From: Streptococcus lactarius | GTDB lineage: Bacteria; Bacillota; Bacilli; Lactobacillales; Streptococcaceae | Reading direction: 5' to 3' | NCBI RefSeq assembly: GCF_016642265.1 | Contig: NZ_MRXX01000004.1 | Location: forward strand, 37,418-95,725 | Length of the DNA stretch: 58,308 nt | Shown here: positions 11,150-19,219 of the stretch, one piece after another | Position numbering within the stretch: the stretch's first letter is position 1 | Layout: each line of letters begins with the position of its first letter | Translations under genes and position numbers: made by a program | The notes under the pieces: model-generated | The model's database searches: none | What the model was told of the DNA's origin: nothing | Seen by the model: only the letters and a program-made list of their open reading frames with translations

Positions 11150-11181
11150 TTGCATTTTAGATTAAAATCGGTTATTATAAT
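11150..11181 (+). promoter_or_regulatory. Promoter of TPP-controlled transporter operon
   Basis: TTGCAT is followed after 17 bp by TATTAT (11173-11178), overlapping TATAAT at 11176-11181. It sits just before the riboswitch. Confidence 0.6.
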
Positions 11182-11190
11182 AAATATATA

Positions 11191-11278
<88 letters not shown>

Positions 11279-11307
11279 TGTTTCTTTATGTGTGACTTTG
11301 TGCAATC

Positions 11308-11335
11308 CGTCTCCTAGTTTGGAGGCGTTTTTTAT
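11308..11335 (+). terminator. Riboswitch expression-platform terminator
   Basis: CGTCTCC and GGAGGCG pair around TAGTTT, followed by TTTTTTA, directly before the first gene of the operon. Confidence 0.85.
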
Positions 11336-11356
11336 TTGAAAAGAAAGGAGGGTTAT

Positions 11357-12109
11357 ATGTCCTTTGCAAAAAGATATTCAAAGCAGTTGATTGGCGCATC
11401 TGGCTTTGTTGGCTTAATTGTTTTTTGGCAAGTCGCCGGTTTTTTAAGTATCTTGCCAAAATTCGTATTGCCAACCCCGCTTGAAATTGTGGCAGCCTTT
11501 GTTCGAGATCGTGCTTTGCTACTTCATCATAGCCTATCTACCCTTCAAGTTGCCTTGATCGGTCTTGTATTGGGGATTGTGTTGGCTGCTATCTTGGCAA
11601 TTCTGATGGATAGTTTTGGATGGTTGAATGATCTGTTGTATCCTTTTATGGTGGTCATTCAGACCATACCGACGATTGCCCTAGCTCCAATTCTGGTTCT
11701 TTGGTTCGGTTACGGAGTATTTCCAAAACTTGTCTTGATCATTATTACGGTGGTGTTTCCCATTGTTGTGAGTCTTCTAGACGGATTTCGACATTGTGAT
11801 CAAGATATTTTGCGCCTATTTCAGATTATGCAAGCCAATCGATTCCAAACCTTATTTCACTACAAGATTCCCGCAACACTCCCATACTTTTTTGCAGGTT
11901 TACGGGTGAGTGTTTCCTATGCTTTTATCAGTACAGTTGTGTCAGAATGGCTAGGGGGATTTGATGGATTAGGAGTCTATATGATTCAGTCGAAGAAGTT
12001 GTTTCAGTACGATACAATGTTTGCGATTATAGTGTTAATTTCTGCGATTAGCTTATTGGGTATGTTCCTTGTTGATCGACTAGAAAGGAGAATTCTAAAA
12101 TGGAAATAG
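11357..12109 (+). CDS. thiX: ABC transporter permease for a thiamine precursor (ThiX-like)
   Basis: A 250-residue inner-membrane permease with about six hydrophobic segments and the EAA-type loop that contacts the ATPase (DGFRHCDQDILRLFQIMQANRF near residues 137-158). It belongs to the SsuC/TauC/ThiX group. I chose the ATG at 11357, preceded by AAAGGAGG; a TTG at 11336 is also in frame but lies in the terminator T-run. The TPP riboswitch and the NMT1-like binding protein next door point to a thiamine or HMP-precursor substrate. Exact substrate is inference. Confidence 0.85.
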   Translation: MSFAKRYSKQLIGASGFVGLIVFWQVAGFLSILPKFVLPTPLEIVAAFVRDRALLLHHSLSTLQVALIGLVLGIVLAAILAILMDSFGWLNDLLYPFMVVIQTIPTIALAPILVLWFGYGVFPKLVLIIITVVFPIVVSLLDGFRHCDQDILRLFQIMQANRFQTLFHYKIPATLPYFFAGLRVSVSYAFISTVVSEWLGGFDGLGVYMIQSKKLFQYDTMFAIIVLISAISLLGMFLVDRLERRILKWK

Positions 12110-12171
12110 AATTGACAAAGCTGTAAATGTTGTAAAAATAGATTGACAATAATGTAAACGAGGTGTTCTCT

Positions 12172-13167
12172 ATGAAAAAGTATATAAGTATTGTATTCAC
12201 ACTTTTATTTAGTGTATTTGTTTTATCTGCTTGTCAAAAATCTGTCAAAGATTCGTCAAGTGGGTTGAAAAAGATTGATTTTATCCTTGACTGGACTCCC
12301 AATACCAACCATACAGGGCTTTATGTTGCAAAAGAAAAAGGTTACTTTAAAGAAGCGGGCTTGGATGTTGACTTAAAACTTCCACCTGAAGACAGTAGTT
12401 CAGATCTCATTATTAATGGGAAAGCGCCGTTTGGTATTTATTTCCAAGATTCTATGGCTAAGAAGTTAGATAAAGGAGCTGGGATTACAGCTGTTGCGGC
12501 TATCGTTGAGCATAATACATCAGGAATTATTTCACGAAAAGATGCAGCTATTAATAGTCCAAAAGATTTAGCTGGAAAGCGTTATGGGACTTGGAATGAT
12601 CCTATTGAATTGGGAATGATCAAATCCTTGATGAAAAAGGAAGGAGCTTCGTTTGATCAAGTCAAGTTAGTACCAAATAGTGACTCCAATTCGATCACTC
12701 CAATCGAAAACAATGCCTTTGACGCTGCTTGGATTTATCATGGTTGGGATGGAATTTTGGCAGAACAAAAAGGAATGAAGACCAATTTCTTCTATATGAA
12801 AGATTTTGTTCCAGAGTTCGACTATTATTCGCCGGTTATTATTGCCAATAATGATTATTTGAAAGAGCATAAAGCAGAAGCCAAGAAGTTTATTCAAGCT
12901 GTCAAGAAGGGATACCAATATGCGATGGAACATCCTGAAGAAGCAGCAGACATTCTGATTAAACAGGCTCCAGCTTTAGCCAACCAACGCGACTTTGTCT
13001 TGGCTTCTCAAAAATATCTCTCAAGTCAATATGCTTCTGATAAGGATAAGTGGGGACAATTTGATGCCAAGAGATGGAATGCTTTCTATGCTTGGGCTAA
13101 AGAGCAAGGCTTGGTCTCAAATGATTTAAGAGACAAAGGTTTCACAAATGAATTGGTAGGTGACTGA
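12172..13167 (+). CDS. thiY: Thiamine-precursor ABC transporter substrate-binding lipoprotein (ThiY/NMT1-like)
   Basis: A 331-residue lipoprotein: signal peptide MKKYISIVFTLLFSVFVLSAC with lipobox LSAC (Cys21). The mature part is an NMT1/THI5-like domain beginning FILDWTPNTNHTGLYVAKEKGYF, the signature of pyrimidine-precursor binders (formyl-aminopyrimidine type). It sits between permease and ATPase genes of a TPP-riboswitch operon. ATG 12172 follows GAGGTG. The 3' end overlaps the ATPase gene by 8 bp. Confidence 0.9.
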   Translation: MKKYISIVFTLLFSVFVLSACQKSVKDSSSGLKKIDFILDWTPNTNHTGLYVAKEKGYFKEAGLDVDLKLPPEDSSSDLIINGKAPFGIYFQDSMAKKLDKGAGITAVAAIVEHNTSGIISRKDAAINSPKDLAGKRYGTWNDPIELGMIKSLMKKEGASFDQVKLVPNSDSNSITPIENNAFDAAWIYHGWDGILAEQKGMKTNFFYMKDFVPEFDYYSPVIIANNDYLKEHKAEAKKFIQAVKKGYQYAMEHPEEAADILIKQAPALANQRDFVLASQKYLSSQYASDKDKWGQFDAKRWNAFYAWAKEQGLVSNDLRDKGFTNELVGD

Positions 13168-13891
13168 TATTTTAACAGTAAAAGATGTAAGTTTCTCTTA
13201 CGGTGATAAAGCGGTTTTAAATAGGGTTTCCTTGGAAGTGCCAAAAGGGGAAATTGTTTCTATTCTAGGTCCTAGCGGGGTTGGAAAATCAACTTTGTTT
13301 AATTTAATTGCAGGTATTCTGCCCTTGCAAGAGGGGAAAATCGAAGTGGATCATAGCCCGATCACTTTTGGAAAAGTCAGCTATATGCTCCAAAAAGATC
13401 TCTTACTGGAGCACAAAACAGTTTTAGGGAATATCCTTCTCCCTCTTCAATTGAAAAAAATTCCTAAGGAAGAAGCAACACAAACTGCGATGAAGTTGTT
13501 GGAAGAGTTTAAGTTGTCAAGTGTTGCTGACCACTATCCAAATGCTCTTAGTGGCGGTATGCGCCAACGAATCGCTCTTTTGAGAACCTATCTTTTAGGG
13601 CATTCTGTTTTCCTGCTGGATGAAGCGTTTAGTGCCTTAGATGAGTTAACAAGGCAGGATCTCTATGAATGGTACCTAGAAAGTAAGGAGCGTCTGGGCC
13701 TCACAACACTTGTGATTACCCACAGCATTGAAGAAGCTCTGACCTTGAGCGATCGGATCTATATTTTAAACAATTGTCCCGGAGAAATTGTCGCCAATAT
13801 CCCTTTGGAGTGGGATGGTGAAACGGATAAAGATTGGCAGAAAATGCAGTATAAAAAGAAAATTTTGGAATTATTGGCTGATTTTCATTGA
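13160..13891 (+). CDS. thiZ: ABC transporter ATP-binding protein (ThiZ-like)
   Basis: A 243-residue ATPase. Walker A is GPSGVGKST (about 37-45), the signature motif LSGGMRQR (about 132-139), Walker B VFLLDEAFSALD and the H-loop THSIEE. It energises the permease at 11357. Start is GTG at 13160, overlapping thiY. No strong terminator follows; the next gene has its own promoter. Confidence 0.92.
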   Translation: MTDILTVKDVSFSYGDKAVLNRVSLEVPKGEIVSILGPSGVGKSTLFNLIAGILPLQEGKIEVDHSPITFGKVSYMLQKDLLLEHKTVLGNILLPLQLKKIPKEEATQTAMKLLEEFKLSSVADHYPNALSGGMRQRIALLRTYLLGHSVFLLDEAFSALDELTRQDLYEWYLESKERLGLTTLVITHSIEEALTLSDRIYILNNCPGEIVANIPLEWDGETDKDWQKMQYKKKILELLADFH

Positions 13892-13907
13892 AATCCTTTT
13901 GAAGTGC

Positions 13908-13936
13908 TTTACAAAGTGGCTATTCCGTGGTAGAAT
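13908..13936 (+). promoter_or_regulatory. rpsD promoter
   Basis: TTTACA, 17-bp spacer, TAGAAT. It predicts a leader of roughly 150 bases before rpsD. Confidence 0.75.
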
Positions 13937-13942
13937 AAAGAT

Positions 13943-14085
13943 TGTGTGAAATGACAGCAGGACAAAATGAAGCTCGTCAACAGAAAGTCAGCTAGAAAAG
14001 TAACCTTTGCTGTTTGGGAGAAGGCTTTCTGAACGAATCAGGTTTGTCTAAAACGTTATTTCCTACAAAAATTATTTTTTAGGAG
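13943..14085 (+). promoter_or_regulatory. Long 5' leader of rpsD, candidate S4 autoregulatory region
   Basis: About 140 transcribed bases without an ORF of note. Short complementary runs are visible (AGCAGGAC with GCTCGTC; CAGC with GCTG near 13990-14012). In Bacillus, S4 represses its own mRNA through a folded leader; whether this leader is homologous cannot be judged by eye. It has no T-box signature. Confidence 0.4.
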
Positions 14086-14095
14086 GACATATTTT

Positions 14096-14707
14096 ATGTC
14101 ACGTTATACAGGACCATCTTGGAAACAATCTCGCCGTCTTGGCTTGTCACTTACAGGTACAGGTAAAGAATTGGCACGTCGTAACTACGTACCAGGTCAA
14201 CATGGACCAAACAACCGTACAAAATTGTCAGAATACGGTTTGCAATTAGCTGAAAAACAAAAACTTCGTTTCTCATACGGACTTGGTGAAAAACAATTCC
14301 GTAACTTGTTCGTACAAGCTACTAAGATCAAAGAAGGAACTCTTGGTTTCAACTTCATGCTTCTTTTGGAACGTCGTTTGGATAACGTTGTTTACCGTCT
14401 TGGTTTAGCGACTACTCGCCGTCAAGCACGTCAATTCGTTAACCATGGTCACATCCTTGTTGACGGAAAACGTGTTGATATCCCTTCATACCGTGTAACT
14501 CCAGGTCAAGTGATCTCAGTTCGCGAAAAATCAGCTAAAGTTCCAGCTATCCTTGAAGCTGTTGAAGCTACAGTTGGACGCCCAGCATTCGTATCATTCG
14601 ATGCTGATAAACTTGAAGGTTCATTGACTCGCCTTCCAGAACGCGATGAAATCAACCCAGAAATCAACGAAGCACTTGTCGTTGAATTCTACAACAAAAT
14701 GCTTTAA
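14096..14707 (+). CDS. rpsD: 30S ribosomal protein S4
   Basis: A 203-residue primary 16S-binding protein. The N-terminal part starts [16 protein letters not shown], as in other Firmicutes; the S4 RNA-binding domain (about 93-155) shows [36 protein letters not shown] sequence. Codon use is strongly biased as expected for ribosomal proteins. AGGAGG lies nine bases upstream of the ATG. Monocistronic, with terminator at 14727. Confidence 0.98.
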   Translation: MSRYTGPSWKQSRRLGLSLTGTGKELARRNYVPGQHGPNNRTKLSEYGLQLAEKQKLRFSYGLGEKQFRNLFVQATKIKEGTLGFNFMLLLERRLDNVVYRLGLATTRRQARQFVNHGHILVDGKRVDIPSYRVTPGQVISVREKSAKVPAILEAVEATVGRPAFVSFDADKLEGSLTRLPERDEINPEINEALVVEFYNKML

Positions 14708-14726
14708 TTTTAAGATATATCTTACG

Positions 14727-14756
14727 AAAAGCCTACAACAGTGGGCTTTTTGTTTT
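14727..14756 (+). terminator. rpsD terminator
   Basis: AAAAGCCTAC and GTGGGCTTTT make a ten-pair stem with an AACA loop, then TGTTTT. Confidence 0.85.
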
Positions 14757-14817
14757 GTCTTAAACGGTTGATTATTGGGTTTGCTCCCCTATTTACTCAG
14801 TTACAAATTCTCTAAAG

Positions 14818-14844
14818 CTGTTTCATAAAATGAGACGGTTTTTG
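14818..14844 (+). terminator. Second terminator-like hairpin
   Basis: CTGTTTCAT and ATGAGACGG form a stem with a 3-base loop, followed by TTTTTG. It lies between convergent rpsD and the TetR gene. Confidence 0.6.
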
Positions 14845-14901
14845 TTTTCTTGATACCGAAATATTCCAATAAAAAACTCCCAACCTATTTAGATAAGGAG
14901 G

Positions 14902-14920
14902 AAATGTTACTGTAACATTT
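14902..14920. repeat. Perfect 9-bp inverted repeat at TetR 3' end
   Basis: AAATGTTACTGTAACATTT spans the last codons and stop of the TetR gene. It is a perfect dyad with a single central base. No T-run follows on the minus strand, so its role is unclear. Confidence 0.6.
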
Positions 14921-15440
14921 TCATTAAAAAGTCTGCCATCTGTTGGGGGCTTTCTTTCTGTCCGCGAGAAACCCACATTTGACAGACGCCAAAAAAGGCA
15001 TTGGTCAAATAGACTGAGCTATAATCTCTTTCAATATCTGTCAATGATTTGTGACTGTATCGTTCTTGGAGACTATCAACGAGTAAGATCTGCAATTTAT
15101 GGCGTAGGAAGGCCTGAATTTCCTTGCTACCATTTTCTGTCAGTAAGACAGCAAAGAGAGGCTCCTTGGTTAGAAATTCGAATACTTCTGTAATGGCTTG
15201 GCGTTTGTCTTCTTGGTGCTTATCAAAGATGTATTCGAGTTTATGAAAGAGCGCCTGTTGGTAGCGTTCAATCATGTCGTATTTGTCTCGATAGTGGGTA
15301 TAAAAACTTGAACGGCTGATACCGGACTCTTTTGCCAACTCAACGGTTGTGATTTGGTCGAATGGTTCTTTTTCGAGTAGGTGTACCATGGCTTCTTCAA
15401 TGATACGTTTGGTTTTTAAGCGTTTATTACTTTCAGTCAT
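14907..15440 (-). CDS. TetR-family transcriptional regulator
   Basis: A 177-residue repressor. The N-terminal helix-turn-helix is at about residues 11-55 (KRIIEEAMVHLLEKE, ITTVELAKESGISRSSFYTHYRDK); the rest is a helical ligand/dimer domain resembling TetR_C_7/DUF type seen in streptococcal regulators. It diverges from the YhgE/Pip gene. Two near-identical 17-bp operators lie at 15464 and 15541, one before each gene, so it most likely represses both. Ligand unknown. Confidence 0.88.
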   Translation of the reverse strand: MTESNKRLKTKRIIEEAMVHLLEKEPFDQITTVELAKESGISRSSFYTHYRDKYDMIERYQQALFHKLEYIFDKHQEDKRQAITEVFEFLTKEPLFAVLLTENGSKEIQAFLRHKLQILLVDSLQERYSHKSLTDIERDYSSVYLTNAFFGVCQMWVSRGQKESPQQMADFLMKMLQ

Positions 15441-15463
15441 CTGTTATTCCTTTTTGTACAAAA

Positions 15464-15480
15464 TTAAACACAGTGTCTAA
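15464..15480. promoter_or_regulatory. Predicted TetR operator 1
   Basis: TTAAACACAGTGTCTAA, a near-perfect dyad, 24 bp upstream of the TetR start. Its reverse complement TTAGACACTGTGTTTAA matches the second site at 15541 in 15 of 17 positions. Confidence 0.75.
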
Positions 15481-15496
15481 AAACGAGAGTTTCTAC

Positions 15497-15524
15497 TTGT
15501 GAAAATTTCTAGAAACTGTATAAT
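15497..15524 (+). promoter_or_regulatory. Promoter of YhgE/Pip gene
   Basis: TTGTGA, 16-bp spacer, TATAAT. Operator 2 begins 17 bp after the -10, so bound repressor would block initiation or early elongation. Confidence 0.65.
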
Positions 15525-15540
15525 CTATTATATCAGAAAT

Positions 15541-15557
15541 TTAGACAATGTGTATAA
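15541..15557. promoter_or_regulatory. Predicted TetR operator 2
   Basis: TTAGACAATGTGTATAA, between the -10 and the ribosome-binding site of the YhgE/Pip gene. Confidence 0.75.
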
Positions 15558-15573
15558 AAAGGAGACAAAAAAT

Positions 15574-18369
15574 ATGATGAAAGAATGGAAGGCGATTCTT
15601 AAAAAGCCGACATTTATTATTGTCATGATTGGGGTTGCGATGATTCCAGCTCTTTATAATATCATCTTTCTCTCGTCTATGTGGGATCCGTATGGTCAAG
15701 TGTCAGATCTACCTGTAGCGGTCGTCAATAAAGATCAAACCGCTACCTATAATGGACAAAAGATGGAAATTGGGAAAGACATGGTGTCCAATTTAAAGGA
15801 TAATGACGCCCTTGATTTTCACTTTGTAGATGAAAAAGATGCGAAAGATGGTCTGAAAAATGGCGATTATTATATGATTGTGACGCTTCCGGAAGATCTT
15901 TCAAAAAAAGCTAGTTCGATTTTAACCAACCATCCGGAACAGATGACGATTGACTACGAAACTTCCAGTGGGCATAGCTTTATTGCAGGAAAAATGAGCG
16001 AAACTGCAATGACAAAAATAAAGCAGTCAGTAGCTGAAAAAGTAACCAATACCTATACAACTGCCTTGTTTTCCAAAATGGGTTCACTGAAAACCGGTAT
16101 GGGGACTGCGGCAGATGGTAGTGCTAAATTAGCAGATGGTGCAACAAAGTTGGAAAACGGTGGGAAAACATTGACCACTAATTTGAATACCTTAGCTAGT
16201 TCCAGTTTAACATTTTCAGATGGTGCAACAAGTCTTCGTACAGGTCTAGTAGCCTATACAGATGGTGTGGGGCAATTGGGAAATGGTCTCAATCAAATGG
16301 CTGGTCAAATGCCAACGTTGGTATCTGGTGTTCAGCAATTAAACAATGGGTTTGGAAGTTTTAATACAGGTTTAATGGCTTATGCTACAGGGGTAGCTCA
16401 ATTGGGAAGTGGCGTTAACCAAATGGCCAGTCAAACACCTCAGCTGGCTTCGGGAGTCGGTCAATTAACAACCGGTATGGGAACGCTTAATGATGGTCTT
16501 GGGAATTATACCAATGGCGTTCGTCAATTGAACTTAGGACTATCAAACTTTTCAAATGGTTTAGTGACCTATACGAATGGGGTTGCTTCCTTGTCTGAAG
16601 GGGCAGGCCAATTGAGTAGTCAATCTGCAAGTCTTCGAAACGGTGTCTCTCAATTAGAATCGGGTATTCAAACCTTGTCCAGTCAACTACAAACCTCGAC
16701 AAGTCAATCTGCTCAGCTCGATCAATTGACAGCAGGTTTGAACCAATTAAATGCAGCAATTCAAAATGCTTCAGTAGACACTAGTCAGCTATCATCTGGC
16801 TTGACGAATATTGCAAATACGGCTCAATCCATAATTGCTTCAGTACAAGCAGATCGTGCCAACACGCTTGCAAGTGTTCAAGGAACAGCAGCCTACCAAG
16901 CAATGACAGCTGAGCAACAAGCGGAAATCAGTGCGGCGATCTCATCGAGCCCAAGCTCGAGTGAAACAGCAGCTCAAGGCATCTTGACAACGATCCAAAC
17001 GATCCAAAGTAGTTTGAATACAGGAAATAGCTTGACACAGCTGCAAACTGCAGCCAATCAAGTGTTGCCGACAGCTTCTTCTACCTTGACAGACTTGTCA
17101 AGTGGTTTGTCTAAGATCCAATCCGCAGTTAGTGGACAATTGTTGCCAGCTAGTCAAACCATCGGTCAAGGGATCAATGCTTATACAGCTGGTGTCGATA
17201 AAATTGCAAGTGGGGCAAGCCAACTTCAGACCCATAGTAATACCTTGACGTCAGGTGTCAATCAGTTGGCAACAGGAGTTGGACAATTAGATGGTAAATC
17301 CTCTGAACTCCTTGCAGGAAGTAACAAATTAGCTTCTGGCTTGGGTGAGCTAAATAGGAAGATGCCTGCTTTGACATCTGGTATGAACCAGCTGGTGTCA
17401 GGTACAACCCAATTAACAGACAAGTCTGGTGAATTGGTTGCTGGAGCTGGCAAATTAGCAGATGGTGTTGGGCAATTGAATAGTAAGACCCCTGAATTGG
17501 CCGGTGGGGTCAACAAACTTGTCACAGGTGTCAATCAGTTGACAGACAAATCCGGTCAATTGGTTACTGGTGCTGGCAAATTGGCAGACGGTGCAAATCA
17601 GATTTCTGATGGGTCTAGTAAATTGGCTGCTGGTGGCCAAACTTTGACAAACGGTTTGGGTGAATTAGCAACAGGAAGTCAAAACTTGAGTCAAGGTTTA
17701 CAGGGAGCCAAAGGACAATTGAGCGCTGCCACAACTGAAAAAGAAAATGCTAACACCTTGGCAAATCCTATCACGACATCGAAAACAGACCATGACAATG
17801 TCCCTGTAAATGGGGTCGGGATGGCTCCGTATATGATCTCGGTAGCTCTCTTTGTTTGTGCCTTGTCAACCAACATGATTTTTGCAAAATTGCCATCCGG
17901 TCGACACCCTGAAAGTCGCTGGGCTTGGTTTAAATCACGGTTTGAGATTAATGGAACGATTGCTATAATCGCTGGACTGCTGGTCTATGGAGCAGTTCAC
18001 ATGATTGGTCTTTCCGCAAACCATGAAGGTGCTACACTATTCCTTTGTGTGATTGGTAGTCTTTCATTTATGTCTATCGTGACAGCCTTAACCACATGGC
18101 AAAGTAAAGTCGGTGCTTTCCTTTCCTTGATTCTCTTGCTCTTGCAATTGGCTTCGAGTGCAGGAACCTATCCTTTGGCCTTGACAAATGGATTTTTCCA
18201 AGCGATCAATCCTTTCTTGCCAATGAGCTATACCGTTTCTGGCCTTCGTCAAACGATCTCCATGACGGGAGAAATTGGGAATCAAGTTGCTTTCCTTCTG
18301 ATGACTATCGCTCTTTTTGTAGGTCTCGGAATGTGGTTCTATAATCCTAAAAAATATGAAGAGGACTAA
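15574..18369 (+). CDS. YhgE/Pip family membrane protein with LxxGxxxL repeat domain
   Basis: A 931-residue membrane protein. One N-terminal transmembrane helix (about 11-33) precedes an extracellular head (35-165) and a very long repeat region (about 180-730) of LxxGxxxL-type heptads. Within it are 42-residue tandem repeats at residues 224-265/266-307 and 575-616/617-658 with a third partial unit from 659. Five C-terminal membrane segments follow (about 745-925). The family includes phage-infection protein Pip and resembles EsaA of type VII secretion; it may export or scaffold at the envelope. ATG 15574 follows AAGGAGAC; the open frame to 15499 crosses the promoter and operator and is not used. 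Controlled by the adjacent TetR. Confidence 0.9.
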   Translation: MMKEWKAILKKPTFIIVMIGVAMIPALYNIIFLSSMWDPYGQVSDLPVAVVNKDQTATYNGQKMEIGKDMVSNLKDNDALDFHFVDEKDAKDGLKNGDYYMIVTLPEDLSKKASSILTNHPEQMTIDYETSSGHSFIAGKMSETAMTKIKQSVAEKVTNTYTTALFSKMGSLKTGMGTAADGSAKLADGATKLENGGKTLTTNLNTLASSSLTFSDGATSLRTGLVAYTDGVGQLGNGLNQMAGQMPTLVSGVQQLNNGFGSFNTGLMAYATGVAQLGSGVNQMASQTPQLASGVGQLTTGMGTLNDGLGNYTNGVRQLNLGLSNFSNGLVTYTNGVASLSEGAGQLSSQSASLRNGVSQLESGIQTLSSQLQTSTSQSAQLDQLTAGLNQLNAAIQNASVDTSQLSSGLTNIANTAQSIIASVQADRANTLASVQGTAAYQAMTAEQQAEISAAISSSPSSSETAAQGILTTIQTIQSSLNTGNSLTQLQTAANQVLPTASSTLTDLSSGLSKIQSAVSGQLLPASQTIGQGINAYTAGVDKIASGASQLQTHSNTLTSGVNQLATGVGQLDGKSSELLAGSNKLASGLGELNRKMPALTSGMNQLVSGTTQLTDKSGELVAGAGKLADGVGQLNSKTPELAGGVNKLVTGVNQLTDKSGQLVTGAGKLADGANQISDGSSKLAAGGQTLTNGLGELATGSQNLSQGLQGAKGQLSAATTEKENANTLANPITTSKTDHDNVPVNGVGMAPYMISVALFVCALSTNMIFAKLPSGRHPESRWAWFKSRFEINGTIAIIAGLLVYGAVHMIGLSANHEGATLFLCVIGSLSFMSIVTALTTWQSKVGAFLSLILLLLQLASSAGTYPLALTNGFFQAINPFLPMSYTVSGLRQTISMTGEIGNQVAFLLMTIALFVGLGMWFYNPKKYEED
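16243..16494 (+). repeat. 126-bp tandem duplication inside the YhgE/Pip gene
   Basis: Two in-frame 42-codon units, 16243-16368 and 16369-16494, each starting GL.AYT.GV.QLG.G (residues 224 and 266) and each with NQMA and a SGV/QL segment at the same spacing. Confidence 0.8.
17296..17601 (+). repeat. Second 126-bp tandem repeat block in the YhgE/Pip gene
   Basis: Units 17296-17421 and 17422-17547, plus a partial third from 17548. Each starts KSxxLxxGxxKLAxGxxxLN and ends QLTD. Confidence 0.8.
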
Positions 18370-18378
18370 TCCTTAAGT

Positions 18379-18411
18379 GCTCCTAACTCATCTGTAGTTG
18401 GGGGCTCTTTT
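18379..18411 (+). terminator. Terminator of YhgE/Pip gene
   Basis: GCTCCTAACT and AGTTGGGGGC form a ten-pair stem (two G-U pairs), then TCTTTTTG. The T-run merges into the parS palindrome. Confidence 0.8.
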
Positions 18412-18434
18412 TGTTTCACGTGAAACAAAAAGAG
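18405..18434. other. parS centromere-like site within a 30-bp perfect palindrome
   Basis: The core 18412-18427 is TGTTTCACGTGAAACA, identical to the streptococcal version of the ParB (Spo0J) binding site. The symmetry continues outward as CTCTTTT / AAAAGAG, so all 30 bases from 18405 to 18434 are palindromic. It lies between the YhgE/Pip and DUF4947 genes, nested between two terminators. parS sites normally cluster near oriC and load ParB and SMC. Confidence 0.93.
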
Positions 18435-18482
18435 TGGAAGCAAGTGAATGATACAGGCCATTTACTTGTTTCCACTTTTTTA
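18433..18482. terminator. Bidirectional hairpin between convergent genes
   Basis: AGTGGAAGCAAGTGAAT pairs with ATTTACTTGTTTCCACT across a short loop, with TTTTTT after it on the plus strand and A-rich sequence before it for the minus strand. Confidence 0.75.
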
Positions 18483-18483
18483 A

Positions 18484-19128
18484 TTACTTAAAGAAAACGA
18501 CGTCAGGATTTGGTGTGATGTAGAGGAGTTTGTCCTTTTCAAAAACGAGTTGGATAGACTTGTTTTGATAGGTGTAGATGGTGTAGTTAGCTCCCATTTG
18601 AGAAGCCTGTTTGAGATCAGCTGCCCCCGTCAAAAAGGCTTGGGCCTGTTCCTTTGTGAGTTTGCTCTCTTGCTTAAGTTTTTTAATATTTTCTAATTCT
18701 GTATTTACAAAAGATTTGGACATATAGCTAGGGTCGGTTCGTTGTTCCTCAGGCTCTCCAAGTATTGTTCGTACAAGAGTCGTTGTATACCCTTCATAAT
18801 CCGGTGTTTGTACGATAATTTCGTCCTTATTTTTAGAGTAGACTACTTTTAAATTACCAGTCGCATAAATCTTATCTTTGGGGGCTTCTTGGGCATTTTT
18901 AGGGAGCCCATCAGTTGTGAGGGATTTAGAGGAAGGCTCTGTACTTGGTGATGCCGAGCTAGGGATGCTTTTAGAACTGGTCGTGCTACTTCTTTTTGAA
19001 TTTTTCTTTTTTGTCGTAGAAGAAGTCGGTTCATTTTTGAGATGAGTCTTGAAATCAGGAATGCAGGCAGACAAGGTAATGAGGCACCCTGTCAGTGTTA
19101 AGAGAAGGGGAAGGGTTCGTTTGTTCAT
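18484..19128 (-). CDS. DUF4947-like lipoprotein
   Basis: A 214-residue predicted lipoprotein. Signal peptide residues 1-21 end in lipobox LSAC (Cys22). A Ser/Thr/Lys-rich low-complexity linker (30-70) leads to a globular C-terminal part (85-214) with repeated Thr-Ile and ending NPDVVFFK, resembling DUF4947 proteins of streptococci. Function unknown. It is leftward, separated by about 90 bp from the DUF4353-type gene upstream, and could be cotranscribed with it. Confidence 0.75.
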   Translation of the reverse strand: MNKRTLPLLLTLTGCLITLSACIPDFKTHLKNEPTSSTTKKKNSKRSSTTSSKSIPSSASPSTEPSSKSLTTDGLPKNAQEAPKDKIYATGNLKVVYSKNKDEIIVQTPDYEGYTTTLVRTILGEPEEQRTDPSYMSKSFVNTELENIKKLKQESKLTKEQAQAFLTGAADLKQASQMGANYTIYTYQNKSIQLVFEKDKLLYITPNPDVVFFK

Positions 19129-19219
19129 GATATTCCTTTCGATAGCTTAACTGATTTCCCATTCTATCATAAAAAAGGCGACAAAAAAGCAGGAAGAGGA
19201 TTCCCACTTTTGTGATTGA

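Noticed and set aside
15499..15573. Longer YhgE/Pip N-terminus
   Set aside because: It contains the -10 and an operator; the ATG at 15574 has AAGGAGAC upstream.
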